Assembly: GCA_015489365.1 (NCBI GenBank)
Contig: WFZW01000239.1
Coordinates: 1-36,687, forward strand
Length of the DNA: 36,687 nucleotides
Source of the DNA: Deltaproteobacteria bacterium
Lineage (GTDB): Bacteria > Desulfobacterota > Dissulfuribacteria > Dissulfuribacterales > QOAL01
Reading direction: 5' to 3'
A program made the translations under genes and the position numbers. Below are positions 16,501 to 27,988 of this stretch, piece after piece. How positions within the stretch are numbered: the stretch's first letter is position 1; every line of letters begins with the position of its first letter. Below the pieces are notes generated by a model. That model did not search any database and was not told the origin of the DNA. It was given only the letters and a program-made list of their open reading frames with translations.

Positions 16501-16962
16501 ACAATCGGATACGTCTATGGCCCTGAAAAAGATCCCTCGCCCGCGGGTATCCTGCCATACAACTCCCAGTCGGCTGTCACCCTGGTCATAGGCCACACGG
16601 GGAAAGGTCTGGTTGCCAGGGTCACCTTTTCCGTCGTTATCCTCATCGGATATAAGGACCGGCTCACCGCAGAAATTCCCGTCTCCGTCAACAAACTGGC
16701 CCCAAATATCTGCCCCGGTATTGGTATCAACGGGATTGGCAACGGTTCTCCAATCCTCCCACACTACGAACCATAAATTTTTGTCTGGAAGGGCCACTAC
16801 ATGGGGATTCTGTTGATCGTATTCGGCCACACTGATCTCAATTGGAGGACCCTCATTAGAGGCATAGGCGAATACTGCGATCAACGAAACGGATAAACTG
16901 GCAAAAATCTGTATTAATAAGAGCCGGCGGGAAAGCCGTGCCAACCATTCTAAGCGGATCAT
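13570..16962 (-). CDS. Large exported protein with Hydin/SPD-2-type (choice-of-anchor D) repeats
   Basis: This is an exported protein of about 1130 residues. The start ATG 16962 has AAGGAG 9 nt upstream and yields a signal peptide (LLLIQIFASLSVSLIAVFAY, cut near AYA). Residues of about 30-540 hold repeats resembling a beta-propeller, each with a V-W-x-D-x-R core (FVVWEDWRT, GVVWQDTRG, LVAWEDLRGG, FVAWQDGRNG, LGVWKDARN). Residues of about 550-980 hold four Ig-like Hydin/SPD-2 repeats, with starts such as KLIDFGSRLSGE, VSFGSVAVGD, VGFGDVSIGSS and ISFADTAVGN, each followed by an NTG/NDG/NNG turn. The last 150 residues form a separate Trp-rich domain with GKYYLLFGIIMPDN. There is no LPXTG, autotransporter or type IX signal. 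It may be a surface adhesin or scaffold. Neighbours are the lipoprotein upstream and the secreted protein downstream. Confidence 0.85.
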   Translation of the reverse strand: MIRLEWLARLSRRLLLIQIFASLSVSLIAVFAYASNEGPPIEISVAEYDQQNPHVVALPDKNLWFVVWEDWRTVANPVDTNTGADIWGQFVDGDGNFCGEPVLISDEDNDGKGDPGNQTFPRVAYDQGDSRLGVVWQDTRGRGIFFRAIDVSDCSTLQFSSELELSYNPVFGDSLLLGRAKPKIVYDPVRDQFWIAWTENRSARKRVTGNPFGCSANAFSWTVGDTSMVSFAALSSPTSGSIGEVVSPDVIRTGDTINIREISHSIACTSEVITYEFFDSINNVDIAVDQSSGDILLAWEGVRRKLVVTNNSDEIENSPTDCFDCGADGVSSEAEISFFDGDPSVTNIYGIHMNEVPLSEIMSMRLSDADSLAYNPSVTADPVSGKYLVAWEDLRGGVNYTKIYGQLVYTTGNKYNTNFIIGYQDTNSDGEIDEIVKDSRQTNPYVGYDYTNQRFFVAWQDGRNGSISVENLDIFGQYVDGEGSLRGSNYLISVSSNGVPAAGNQYSPAIAFNQSNHMFLGVWKDARNFATTRSDIYGQRFTIGQPQLTVLHMDNSLLSPKLIDFGSRLSGETTSSSFKIKNTGDIMLSIQNLSSLSSPFAYVGLPDEMQDGDTTGIDLMPGGEFTVTVSFTPTTAGSFHDDILITSNAGEVTINLQGLGLQQNPSTSSVSVNPSAVSFGSVAVGDVVYQNVVLQNDGNTAVNLVEVEEPSEPFTVLGGPSSGQKIDAGTSINFVVKFAPTQGGSNNSRLAFIFKETNPVIIQLSGTGSESTDPPSISLSTSSVGFGDVSIGSSKSVNVKISNNGGQTAKILHIDAPSDGFTYSNVSSGTEIEPGNSARMVITFTPQTASEYSGTIDILFSHMTNPVHIVVSGTGQDPSIASGSPDIVLSDNSISFADTAVGNTRSKHFTITNDGKGTATLLQVDLWGDAFSVDGLDQGMTIAPGQTIHAVIGFKPTSEGSVNGELRLLFNHLMDSMVVYLEGTGVSEEDYASSGDETMDNGQTPPWLNPSLQPPEVLVWQDPAGGARWKITSNDFTSYTANRYLIVVTPFIDPWTGGWLFFSRRADGTFVRGLYPEVANWSITTWSDSVGSLDDVIPDGYKGAGKYYLLFGIIMPDNIHAYYDWISWTR

Positions 16963-17019
16963 ATCGTTCTTCTCCTTGGCAAGTCCAGGTTCATGATGAT
17001 CACAAAGACACACCCTGGA

Positions 17020-18249
17020 TCAGGAGCCCCATGTCTCAGGGGGTTCTGGCGTAGACGCAGGTGGGTTAGCAGGAGGGGTCATCGGTTTTACATGGGGCTG
17101 GCGATCTGTCGGTACGGGCCCTACGCTACCGGGCGATATGGCCGGTGATTCCACACGGCAGGCCTTGAACCGAAAGGAAGCCATCAAGTTATCTGCCAAC
17201 ATCCTGGCAGCCTCCTCCACTGCCGTATCCATGTGAAGTCTCTCGGATGGATCCGCCCATGCGGACTCGGGCTCCACCCGTTTTTCAACACGGTTCTCCC
17301 ACACCACCCTTCCTGTATGGACATCCTGCAGGGCAAGACTCAACTGGATAACCGCCTGGGGCACATTTCCACCCTTTGATGCCAGATAGGCAGCAGCAGC
17401 GCCTGCCCCTCCCCATACTGCAGCATTAAGTCCATTACTGTTGCTGTAGCCTCCCCTTTCGACCGTATGTGACACACCGAACATGGGATGGCCGGATACC
17501 ACCCGTCTTTTACTGGGTGCGTTGAAGGGAGTATTGGCAGAGGAACCGAAAAGTGCCCCCAGTCCTCCACCTACAGCCATGTCTTGCCAAAGGTCATATC
17601 TGCCTGAATCGGCGAATCCAAATAGGAAACCGGAGGCGCTATCGAAAAAGAAAGGAAGGATACCTTGCTGAATTGGGCTTAGAGCCTGGTTGTTGCGTAT
17701 CTCATATTCGACGATACGCCCTCTGAGCACATAGTTTGCCCCGAAATAGCGCCCTATCTGCCTTATGATCCCCTTGTCCAATCCAACCTTGGTAATTTCC
17801 ATCCTGGTCTCTGACTCGTTTAATCCCCTGTTTTGAATCAGGATCGTTCGTATCTCTGACTCCATCTCCTGGGACCATCCCGCACCTATCTCCCTTTTCA
17901 AGTTTACGTAGGCCCGATTCGATTCTGAGGATGTCTTTAAGATACGTATCACCCCGATTTCCGATAGATATTGAACAACGTCTTCTTCGACCGGAACCAG
18001 TACGCCTCTTTGGGCCAATCTATAGGCCAAGGCCTCCTGTATCTTTACCTGGCGACGAAGGGCATCATCCGTATGCCTTCCCACCGAATAGTCGGCAAAG
18101 GGCAGGATAACGATCTGTTCGTTTGTCCCATTCTGGGTAAAAGGGGCATTTACCGGTACGATGGAATCCTTGATCTTCTGTCCGCAACCGGACAGGCACA
18201 TTATCAAAACTACACAAATGACCGGTATGATCTGTCTATGAAGGGACAT
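17020..18249 (-). CDS. Lipoprotein with CsgG/TolB-N-like fold
   Basis: This is a 409-residue lipoprotein. Its signal peptide ends in the lipobox LSGC (Cys22). The region EQIVILPFADYSVGRHTDDA, then EALAYRLAQRGVLVPV, and later ANYVLRGRIVEYEIRN and ALQDVHTGRVVWENRVEKRV follows the pattern of the CsgG/LpoB/FlgO group (strand-helix with an ILPF start and a VVWE end). Two Gly/Ala-rich hydrophobic inserts occur (around GGGLGALFGS and AAVWGGAGAAAAYLA), and the C-terminus is Pro-rich. CsgG forms the outer-membrane pore for curli, whereas relatives are periplasmic; which applies here is unknown. The start has GGAGGAAAATT before the ATG. It is the first gene of the three-gene exported-protein operon, 57 nt ahead of the large repeat protein. 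Confidence 0.75.
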   Translation of the reverse strand: MSLHRQIIPVICVVLIMCLSGCGQKIKDSIVPVNAPFTQNGTNEQIVILPFADYSVGRHTDDALRRQVKIQEALAYRLAQRGVLVPVEEDVVQYLSEIGVIRILKTSSESNRAYVNLKREIGAGWSQEMESEIRTILIQNRGLNESETRMEITKVGLDKGIIRQIGRYFGANYVLRGRIVEYEIRNNQALSPIQQGILPFFFDSASGFLFGFADSGRYDLWQDMAVGGGLGALFGSSANTPFNAPSKRRVVSGHPMFGVSHTVERGGYSNSNGLNAAVWGGAGAAAAYLASKGGNVPQAVIQLSLALQDVHTGRVVWENRVEKRVEPESAWADPSERLHMDTAVEEAARMLADNLMASFRFKACRVESPAISPGSVGPVPTDRQPHVKPMTPPANPPASTPEPPETWGS

Positions 18250-18821
18250 AATTTTCCTCCAAAAAATAGGATGATGATCTTTTACTTCATTACCGAAGGG
18301 TTACGTCCTTGCGCCCTTTCACCGCGCATGTGGACCTGTTTTTATTGGCATTAACAGTTTCCTATATATTGCCAGCGGATTCAGAATTCCCACGGTAAGG
18401 CTCCTAAAAAATTCCGAGCAACCTCCGTTTCTTACTTTCATTAATCGGAAGATCAAAAATATTTCTTTATAGTTTTTTATTATAGCCAGGCCTGCCCAGG
18501 TGTATTCTCAAAGGCAACTCCCTCAAGTTACAAGATCTTTCTTAAAAGGCGTCTCGCCACGAAATATCTGATACAAGATACGTGCCCATTTACTGATACC
18601 AGGGGAGACGTATGGGAACTAAGACCGCATCTAGTCTGAAATGTTGCAGGACTGCACAACGTTTTTTGTCGTAACCATATCTCCTCATAAGCGTTATATT
18701 TTCATGCCTGGAAGATGCGCTAAGGTGCGGTGCGCATGAAAATTTTGTGTCTGCAAGATATGCTCTTAGGTGCTAAGGGGGCAAGTAAACGACGGCTCAA
18801 ACCTGGCGTGGGATCATCTAT
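18250..18821. other. Non-coding spacer with one repeat copy
   Basis: This is the space between the diguanylate cyclase gene (minus, ending at 18822) and the exported-protein operon (minus, starting at 18249). It holds one diverged copy of the dispersed repeat at about 18692-18745, whose hairpin could end transcription from the cyclase gene. The minus-strand promoter of the operon should lie between about 18250 and 18500, but no convincing -35/-10 pair was seen. Confidence 0.5.
18692..18745 (+). repeat. Dispersed hairpin repeat, copy 6 (diverged)
   Basis: ATTTTCATG (18698-18706) and CATGAAAAT (18735-18743) form a perfect 9-bp outer stem. The interior (CCTGGAAGATGCG, then AAGGTGCGGTGCG) follows the order of blocks in copy 4 (CCCTGGGATGCG). 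It lies about 80 nt past the stop of the diguanylate cyclase gene, in the direction of its transcription. Confidence 0.55.
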
Positions 18822-20747
18822 CTAATAGTCCATTCCCTGCCACATATCCCTGGTAAATCTAAGGACCTGGTTACGGCCTTTTTCCTTTGCCCTATAAAGG
18901 GCCACATCTGCAAACTTGATAGCCTGCCATATGGCATCACTATCCCCTGGAAATTCACTTATACCGATACTTATGGTCTTTTTGAGCTGCGTCGTACCGA
19001 TTCGAAAGACCGTCTCTTCCACCGATCGCCTTATCCTCTCGGCCGTTGTTATTGCCTCATCTAGTTCACAATCGATCAACAATACAAGAAACTCCTCCCC
19101 TCCAAACCGGATCACAAGATCCGAATCCCTGACATGGGATCCCAAGATCTTGGCAAGGTTTGCCAGTATGAGATCCCCCGTATCGTGGCCAAACTCGTCG
19201 TTTACCTGTTTGAAGTAATCTATATCACACATGAGGATGCCCATGGAGCTGCCGCGGCGCCTGACACCAGCAACCAGGGTATCCAGGTAGTTCTCCAGAT
19301 ACCTGCGGTTATGGAGGCATGTAAGGGGATCCTTCATGGCCATTTCCTGTAATGTTTGGGCAAGCCGTTTTGCCTTCAAAACGGGCAGCGCCTCTACAAG
19401 GTACTGGTTGGCCTCACTCAATGTATTTACGAGACCGGCCTCACGTCTTGGATTGTCAACGAATGGATAGATAAACTGTATCACCCCCAGGATTTCCCCA
19501 CCTACCTGCATGGGTATGCAGGTATGGGTCAATGCATCTGGCCATGGAAAGACCTGGCATATCCCTGGTTGTCCCTGAGATGAGACGATAGAGCCGGTCC
19601 GCACGGCCCTGCATCTTTCCGCTGGACAGATATCAGGGATTTCGCTTCCTAGCTCCTTTGGATATGAATATAATAGGTCAAGTCGTTCCCCTTCGGGCCC
19701 GACCTCAAAGATGACAAAGCTATGGAGCCCGAGTTCTTCCCGGAAAACCTTGGCAAGCCGCATGTATATATCATCAGCGGTTTCATCCCCCTCTATAACC
19801 CTTCTAAATGCACAAAGTTTTCTGATCCTCTGAATCAGATTATTAGTGGCAATCGCAACCTTACCTATCTCATCCTCCCCGAAAACCGGCACGAGTTTGA
19901 TCGATGAACACGATGAATCCTCTCCTGATGCCTTCATGATCTCCTGAAGTATGGTAGCAAGCCTTCGCAGAGGCGATACTAGAAGCCAGCCCCAAGCATA
20001 GCTAGTCAATGTCAGAAAAAGCATAATGATACCGACCAGTACCGTTACCTTTATCTTGTAGTTCTTGATATTCCCCAAGATATCCGCGACAACCCCTCGC
20101 TTTTCCTGACTGATACCTAGCGACACAGCCGACATAATTCTTTCCATCGCCAGAAGATGACCATTGATTCTAAGCCGTAACGTGTCGATTCTTTGTGGAT
20201 TCGGATCACTGTCCGATGACATCAGGACCTTGAATTCCTTTAGGTCCTGTTTGAGCTCCGCCATCTCATTCCATATAGAAAGATCAAAAGCAACTCCAGT
20301 GCCCCGCTCCTTAAATGGGGTGATGGCAAGGGAATCGGCATCCATAGGGGAATCAGCAATGCCACCATTTTCCAGGGGTTCTAACAAACCTCTTATGGCA
20401 TCAAGCTCCTTTTCAGAGCGTTTTATTAACGCAACATTCAATTCTCGCGACCTTGAGGAATCTATACTTCTAATGATTGTTTCAAGGGATTGGAGTTCTT
20501 TCGAGATATCGTGCACCACCTTGATCAATGGGGCCTCCGCATCTTCCAGCCGCTCCAACCGGTGGCTTATACGTCCAAGTGCAGAAAAACTCAACAGCCC
20601 TGAGCTGACATAACCTGTGAGGCAAATGGCAAGCATCAAGGTTATCTTCCAAAAAATGGATACGGCGAGTGCCTTGTGCCACATCCTAGCAAGAAGACCA
20701 CCTTGCGGCCCCTTGGATGAATTTTCCATATGCATCCTGCCCGCCAT
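18822..20747 (-). CDS. Membrane diguanylate cyclase (periplasmic sensor, HAMP, GAF, GGDEF)
   Basis: The product makes cyclic di-GMP. Layout of the 641 residues: TM1 about 30-54; a helical periplasmic four-helix-bundle-type sensor about 55-232; TM2 about 233-257; HAMP about 258-310; GAF about 325-455; GGDEF about 470-635. The GGDEF domain has DPLTCLHNRRYLE, MGILMCDIDYFKQVND and an intact active site RFGGEEF (549-553), so it should be active. RDSD (540-543), five residues before the active-site motif, is a canonical inhibitory I-site. The GAF part carries several Cys (CPAERC, GICQVF, HTCIPM), which could be redox or metal ligands. The start is uncertain among the ATGs at 20747, 20735 and 20729. 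It is monocistronic and may control the exported-protein genes encoded next to it. Confidence 0.92.
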   Translation of the reverse strand: MAGRMHMENSSKGPQGGLLARMWHKALAVSIFWKITLMLAICLTGYVSSGLLSFSALGRISHRLERLEDAEAPLIKVVHDISKELQSLETIIRSIDSSRSRELNVALIKRSEKELDAIRGLLEPLENGGIADSPMDADSLAITPFKERGTGVAFDLSIWNEMAELKQDLKEFKVLMSSDSDPNPQRIDTLRLRINGHLLAMERIMSAVSLGISQEKRGVVADILGNIKNYKIKVTVLVGIIMLFLTLTSYAWGWLLVSPLRRLATILQEIMKASGEDSSCSSIKLVPVFGEDEIGKVAIATNNLIQRIRKLCAFRRVIEGDETADDIYMRLAKVFREELGLHSFVIFEVGPEGERLDLLYSYPKELGSEIPDICPAERCRAVRTGSIVSSQGQPGICQVFPWPDALTHTCIPMQVGGEILGVIQFIYPFVDNPRREAGLVNTLSEANQYLVEALPVLKAKRLAQTLQEMAMKDPLTCLHNRRYLENYLDTLVAGVRRRGSSMGILMCDIDYFKQVNDEFGHDTGDLILANLAKILGSHVRDSDLVIRFGGEEFLVLLIDCELDEAITTAERIRRSVEETVFRIGTTQLKKTISIGISEFPGDSDAIWQAIKFADVALYRAKEKGRNQVLRFTRDMWQGMDY

Positions 20748-21151
20748 AAAGCTTAGCTAGTCTACGGTTAACCTGTCTTCGTAAAGAGTGTGCCTATTTG
20801 TTTGTAACTTCCTGTATTTTAAATATAATTCTATTTATTCGGCACTTGAAATGCGCAAATTTGGGCTTATAGACAGGCACTACCGAATGAAAAAACCTGC
20901 CTCAACCTACACGATATGGCCCCACGAAATACACAGGCCCATAGGGTAGAGATCGATTGATTGCATCTATTTTCATGTACTCTCTTCGGAAGCTAAGCAG
21001 AATGCCTTAAAGAACAGAGGGGGTAAGAGCAGGAAAAATCACACAGTTAGATCGAGATACTCCAAAATGGGTACCCATGAGGAGAATGCAGTTATTGGGC
21101 AAAAATCCCTTTCCCAAGGGCTATACAATAGCTGCAGGCAAGACGTAGGGC
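20748..21151. other. Non-coding spacer
   Basis: The stretch lies between epmA (minus, ending at 21152) and the diguanylate cyclase gene (minus). It should contain the cyclase promoter; a weak candidate is listed separately. A plus-strand open frame starting near 21067 is antisense to epmA and is not supported. No RNA gene was seen. Confidence 0.5.
20822..20850 (-). promoter_or_regulatory. Weak candidate sigma-70 promoter for the diguanylate cyclase gene
   Basis: On the minus strand TTCAAG (20850-20845) and TATATT (20827-20822) are 17 nt apart, about 75 nt before the first possible start. The -35 match is poor (3 of 6), so this is tentative. The surrounding DNA is AT-rich, as expected of a promoter. 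Confidence 0.25.
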
Positions 21152-22084
21152 TTAATTGCACTCGGGAGGCAATGGGATCACCTCATCGATATTTTTTGAA
21201 CCGGCAAGAAGCATCACCAACCTATCCACTCCCATGGCCATACCTGCACAGGGGGGCAATCTTTTCAGATCTGACAAAAAGGCCCCTGGCCAAGGATAAT
21301 CCTCAAGTCCTCTTTTCCTTCGTAGATCCCGATCCCTTTGAAACCGCACCTCTTGCTCATCTACATCCGTCAACTCGGAAAAACCATTTGCCAACTCAAG
21401 GCCGCCGGCATAAAACTCCACCCTTTCAGCCACCCCGGGCACACCAGGCTTTAACCTGGCCAGTGATGCAAAGGTCGCAGGATAATCGAGCAGAAAACAC
21501 GGGCGTGAAATTGGCAAGGCAGGCTCCACCTTAAATGCCATATCTTCGTCGAATCTATCGGGATCAGTCACGTCAAGCGGTGACCAGCCGGCCCACCTTT
21601 TAAAGGCCTCATCCACTGTAATCCTGGGAAACGGCCTCGATATATCGATGGAATTTCCATCATAGGAAATCGATTGCCCTTTTATTCCCACAGCCCTTGC
21701 ACTATGGGCAATAAGGCACTCACAGTCCTCCATCAGGCAGTTATAGTCTGCCCCAACCCGATACCACTCCAACATGGTAAATTCAGGTAGATGATGCGCA
21801 CCTCTTTCACCTTTTCTGAAGGCAGGACCAAGCTGAAACACCTTATCGAGCCCCCTGGCCAATAGACGTTTAAGATGGAGTTCTGGGGAGGGTATTAGAT
21901 AGAGGGGGGGATTGTTTGGGCCTGTACAAACCTGAAATGTATCTATGGATGGCTCTGGAAGGGGTGCCTGAACGATCAAAGGGGTAGCGACCTCCACGAA
22001 CCCCTCACTGTGGAAAAAGTCCCTGATAGAGCGTATAACCCTATCCCTGATTTTAAGGTTCCTTATCCAGGCAGAATTGTCCAC
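21152..22084 (-). CDS. epmA: EF-P beta-lysine/lysine ligase (GenX/PoxA type)
   Basis: EpmA is a truncated class II lysyl-tRNA synthetase paralog that attaches (R)-beta-lysine or lysine to the conserved lysine of elongation factor P. The 310-residue length is typical. Motif 2 is seen as VFQLGPAFRKGERGAHHLPEF followed by TMLEWYR, and motif 3 as GMAMGVDRLVMLL; LIPSPELHLKRLLARG and ELANGFSELTDVDEQ are also characteristic. No anticodon-binding domain is present, separating it from LysS. The start is GTG 22084, without a good ribosome binding site. It sits 21 nt after, and in the same frame as, the efp stop, so translation probably depends on coupling with efp. EpmB (the lysine 2,3-aminomutase) is not in this window. 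Confidence 0.93.
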   Translation of the reverse strand: MDNSAWIRNLKIRDRVIRSIRDFFHSEGFVEVATPLIVQAPLPEPSIDTFQVCTGPNNPPLYLIPSPELHLKRLLARGLDKVFQLGPAFRKGERGAHHLPEFTMLEWYRVGADYNCLMEDCECLIAHSARAVGIKGQSISYDGNSIDISRPFPRITVDEAFKRWAGWSPLDVTDPDRFDEDMAFKVEPALPISRPCFLLDYPATFASLARLKPGVPGVAERVEFYAGGLELANGFSELTDVDEQEVRFQRDRDLRRKRGLEDYPWPGAFLSDLKRLPPCAGMAMGVDRLVMLLAGSKNIDEVIPLPPECN

Positions 22085-22105
22085 AGGGTACCAGCATGCG
22101 TCTTT

Positions 22106-22672
22106 CTATCTATTTTTGACCCTTTCCACATATTCCCCTGTCCTCGTATCAATCTTCAGGGTTTCGCCCTCTTCTATGAAAAGGGGGACTTGTATCTTGT
22201 AACCGGTCTCGAGCACTACTGGCTTAGTGGCACCAGTAGCCGTATCCCCCTTTACACCAGGATCGGCCTTTACCACCTTTAGTTCTACGAAAATAGGAAG
22301 TGAGATGTCTATTGGGGTACCTTGAAAAAATAATACGTCTACCTCCATATTGTCCTTCAGGAAATTTTTCGCCTCGCCTACCTGTTCATCGGTAAGAGTG
22401 ACCTGTTCATAGGTCCTAGTATCCATAAAATGGTATCCCTCGGCATCATTATAGAGATATTGCATGTGGGCCTGATCCAGATTGGCTGGCTCGAATTTTT
22501 CACCGGATCTATAGGTCCTGTCCATGGTATAGCCGGTTATCATGTTCTTGAGCTTGCACCTGTAAAGAGCCTGTCCCTTTCCAGGCTTTGAAAATTGGAA
22601 ATCCGTTATGATATAGGGAGAACCATCTATTATGATCTTTAGGCCCTTCCGCAGATCTGACGAATCATACAC
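22106..22672 (-). CDS. efp: Elongation factor P
   Basis: EF-P relieves ribosome stalling at polyproline. From GTG 22672 the product is 188 residues, the family norm, beginning MYDSSDLRKGLKIIIDG. AAGGAG lies 10 nt upstream. The KOW-like domain I holds SKPGKGQALYRCKL with Lys32 at the tip of the loop, the residue modified in EpmA-type systems. Domains II and III follow (YMDRTYRSGEKFEP-type region, FFQGTPIDISLPIFVELKV, ETGYKIQVPLFIEEGETLKI, DTRTGEYVERV). The frame stays open upstream to 22936, but that extension is not family-like. It ends in TAG. The pairing with epmA directly downstream supports lysyl-type modification. Confidence 0.96.
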   Translation of the reverse strand: MYDSSDLRKGLKIIIDGSPYIITDFQFSKPGKGQALYRCKLKNMITGYTMDRTYRSGEKFEPANLDQAHMQYLYNDAEGYHFMDTRTYEQVTLTDEQVGEAKNFLKDNMEVDVLFFQGTPIDISLPIFVELKVVKADPGVKGDTATGATKPVVLETGYKIQVPLFIEEGETLKIDTRTGEYVERVKNR

Positions 22673-22759
22673 GTTAGTACATCTCCTTTGCGCTACGCCG
22701 TTATTTTTCTTGCCTGCCCATCCACTTTCGCGCAAGCACATGGACACAAAAAAATATAT

Positions 22760-22788
22760 TTTATAGACTATAACGATTGAAAATTCAA
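22760..22788 (-). promoter_or_regulatory. Likely sigma-70 promoter of efp-epmA
   Basis: On the minus strand TTGAAT (22788-22783) and TATAAA (22765-22760) are separated by 17 nt, matching the consensus at 4 and 5 of 6 positions. Transcription would start near 22752, giving a leader of about 80 nt before the efp GTG. This suggests efp-epmA is transcribed on its own as well as, perhaps, from the upstream rnr-ligA-acyP group. Confidence 0.5.
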
Positions 22789-22892
22789 CCCGAGGCCATT
22801 GATATCCCCACTCCTTCTTGAAGATCTGGCATAAATTTAACAACCTCCTATGAAAGGCATGACCCATTGTGAATAGATAAGGGGCTGCACCG

Positions 22893-23342
22893 TTAGTTCC
22901 CTCCCAAGGGCCGCGCATTATTACATGGGCCACCAATTCTGACTATGTCGCCTTCCACCTCGTACGTCCTTGAAAACCATAGTGGTGAAAGGGGCAGGCC
23001 AAATAACACATCAATGGGACTAAAGCCACCCTTGATCTTCAAATTTATTATCCCTTCCCCATGATATCTCTCAAGCTCATTCTCAAGATACCCCCTGATG
23101 TCCGGTTCTTTCCATGTAACCAGGCCAAAGAGGCCATAATGGGCCTTCATGCTATGATTGAAATGTCTAATTTCAAGGACCTCCAATGGAACAGGATCGT
23201 TCAGGCATACTGGAGGCCCCAATCCTTGAAGATCGATGTTAAACGAGGCGCAACCATGGAAAAAGATCGCTGCCATAGACAATACCAAGATCGATGGAAA
23301 AAGATGTCCAGATCGGGACAGATATGACTGCATCCTAGTCAT
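22893..23342 (-). CDS. Small putative lipoprotein, function unknown
   Basis: The product has about 149 residues. The hydrophobic N-terminus LFPSILVLSMAAIFFHGCAS has a Cys preceded by HG, a non-ideal lipobox, so it is either a lipoprotein or a signal-anchored periplasmic protein. The mature part includes HFNHSMKAHYGLFGLVTWKE and GIINLKIKGGFSPIDVLFGL, a pattern like small Bor/TRL-type lipoproteins, though this is only a resemblance. ATG 23342 overlaps the end of acyP by 8 nt; ATG 23333 is an alternative. It is last in the rnr-ligA-acyP group. The two Cys near the C-terminal and mid regions (VCLND, GGPCNN) might form a disulfide. Confidence 0.7.
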   Translation of the reverse strand: MTRMQSYLSRSGHLFPSILVLSMAAIFFHGCASFNIDLQGLGPPVCLNDPVPLEVLEIRHFNHSMKAHYGLFGLVTWKEPDIRGYLENELERYHGEGIINLKIKGGFSPIDVLFGLPLSPLWFSRTYEVEGDIVRIGGPCNNARPLGGN

Positions 23343-23610
23343 ACTTGACTGAAAAATCGCTGAACTCACCAACAGGCTCCTCTTCCCTAACTTCAAGCCC
23401 TGAGACCCTGGCATATGCGGGACCCTCTTCGCTCCATCTCAATAGCTCCTGCACGGCCTCATCCGGGCCCTCTGCAACATATTCCACCCTCCCATCCGGC
23501 AAATTCCTTACCCAACCCTTAAGCCCCAGGGCCTTTGCCTTGTCCTGGGTGGATGCCCTGTAGAAGACACCTTGTACCTTCCCATCAACGAAGACGTGCA
23601 CACGCCTCAT
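23335..23610 (-). CDS. acyP: Acylphosphatase
   Basis: This 91-residue enzyme hydrolyses carboxyl-phosphate bonds of acylphosphates. The acylphosphatase signature is intact: HVFVDGKVQGVFYRASTQ with the phosphate-binding loop and catalytic Arg, then GLKGWVRNLPDGRVEYVAEG with the catalytic Asn. The single-domain size is typical. It starts 2 nt after the ligA stop and overlaps the following lipoprotein gene, so it belongs to the same transcript. Confidence 0.96.
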   Translation of the reverse strand: MRRVHVFVDGKVQGVFYRASTQDKAKALGLKGWVRNLPDGRVEYVAEGPDEAVQELLRWSEEGPAYARVSGLEVREEEPVGEFSDFSVKYD

Positions 23611-23612
23611 CT

Positions 23613-27856
<4,244 letters not shown>

Positions 27857-27988
27857 ATGCGAGACTATACGGAGCACTTGGTGGCAGGTCAAGGATGTAC
27901 CTTCCATACTTGACACGCCATATCAAAAGCGGTAGAGAAGTTATGGTAATTTGATCTTAATCCTCTGCAGCTCTCGTTGAGGTACGCC

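Noticed and set aside
18361-18821. c-di-GMP or other riboswitch ahead of the exported-protein operon
   Set aside because: I looked for GEMM-type and other common riboswitch cores on both strands and saw none.
21067-21534. 155-codon plus-strand open frame
   Set aside because: It is mostly antisense to epmA and His/Pro-rich with no protein-like pattern.
22673-22936. N-terminal extension of EF-P (frame open upstream)
   Set aside because: EF-P family length and the conserved start near GTG 22672 fit without it; the extension spans a good promoter and overlaps the neighbouring lipoprotein gene.
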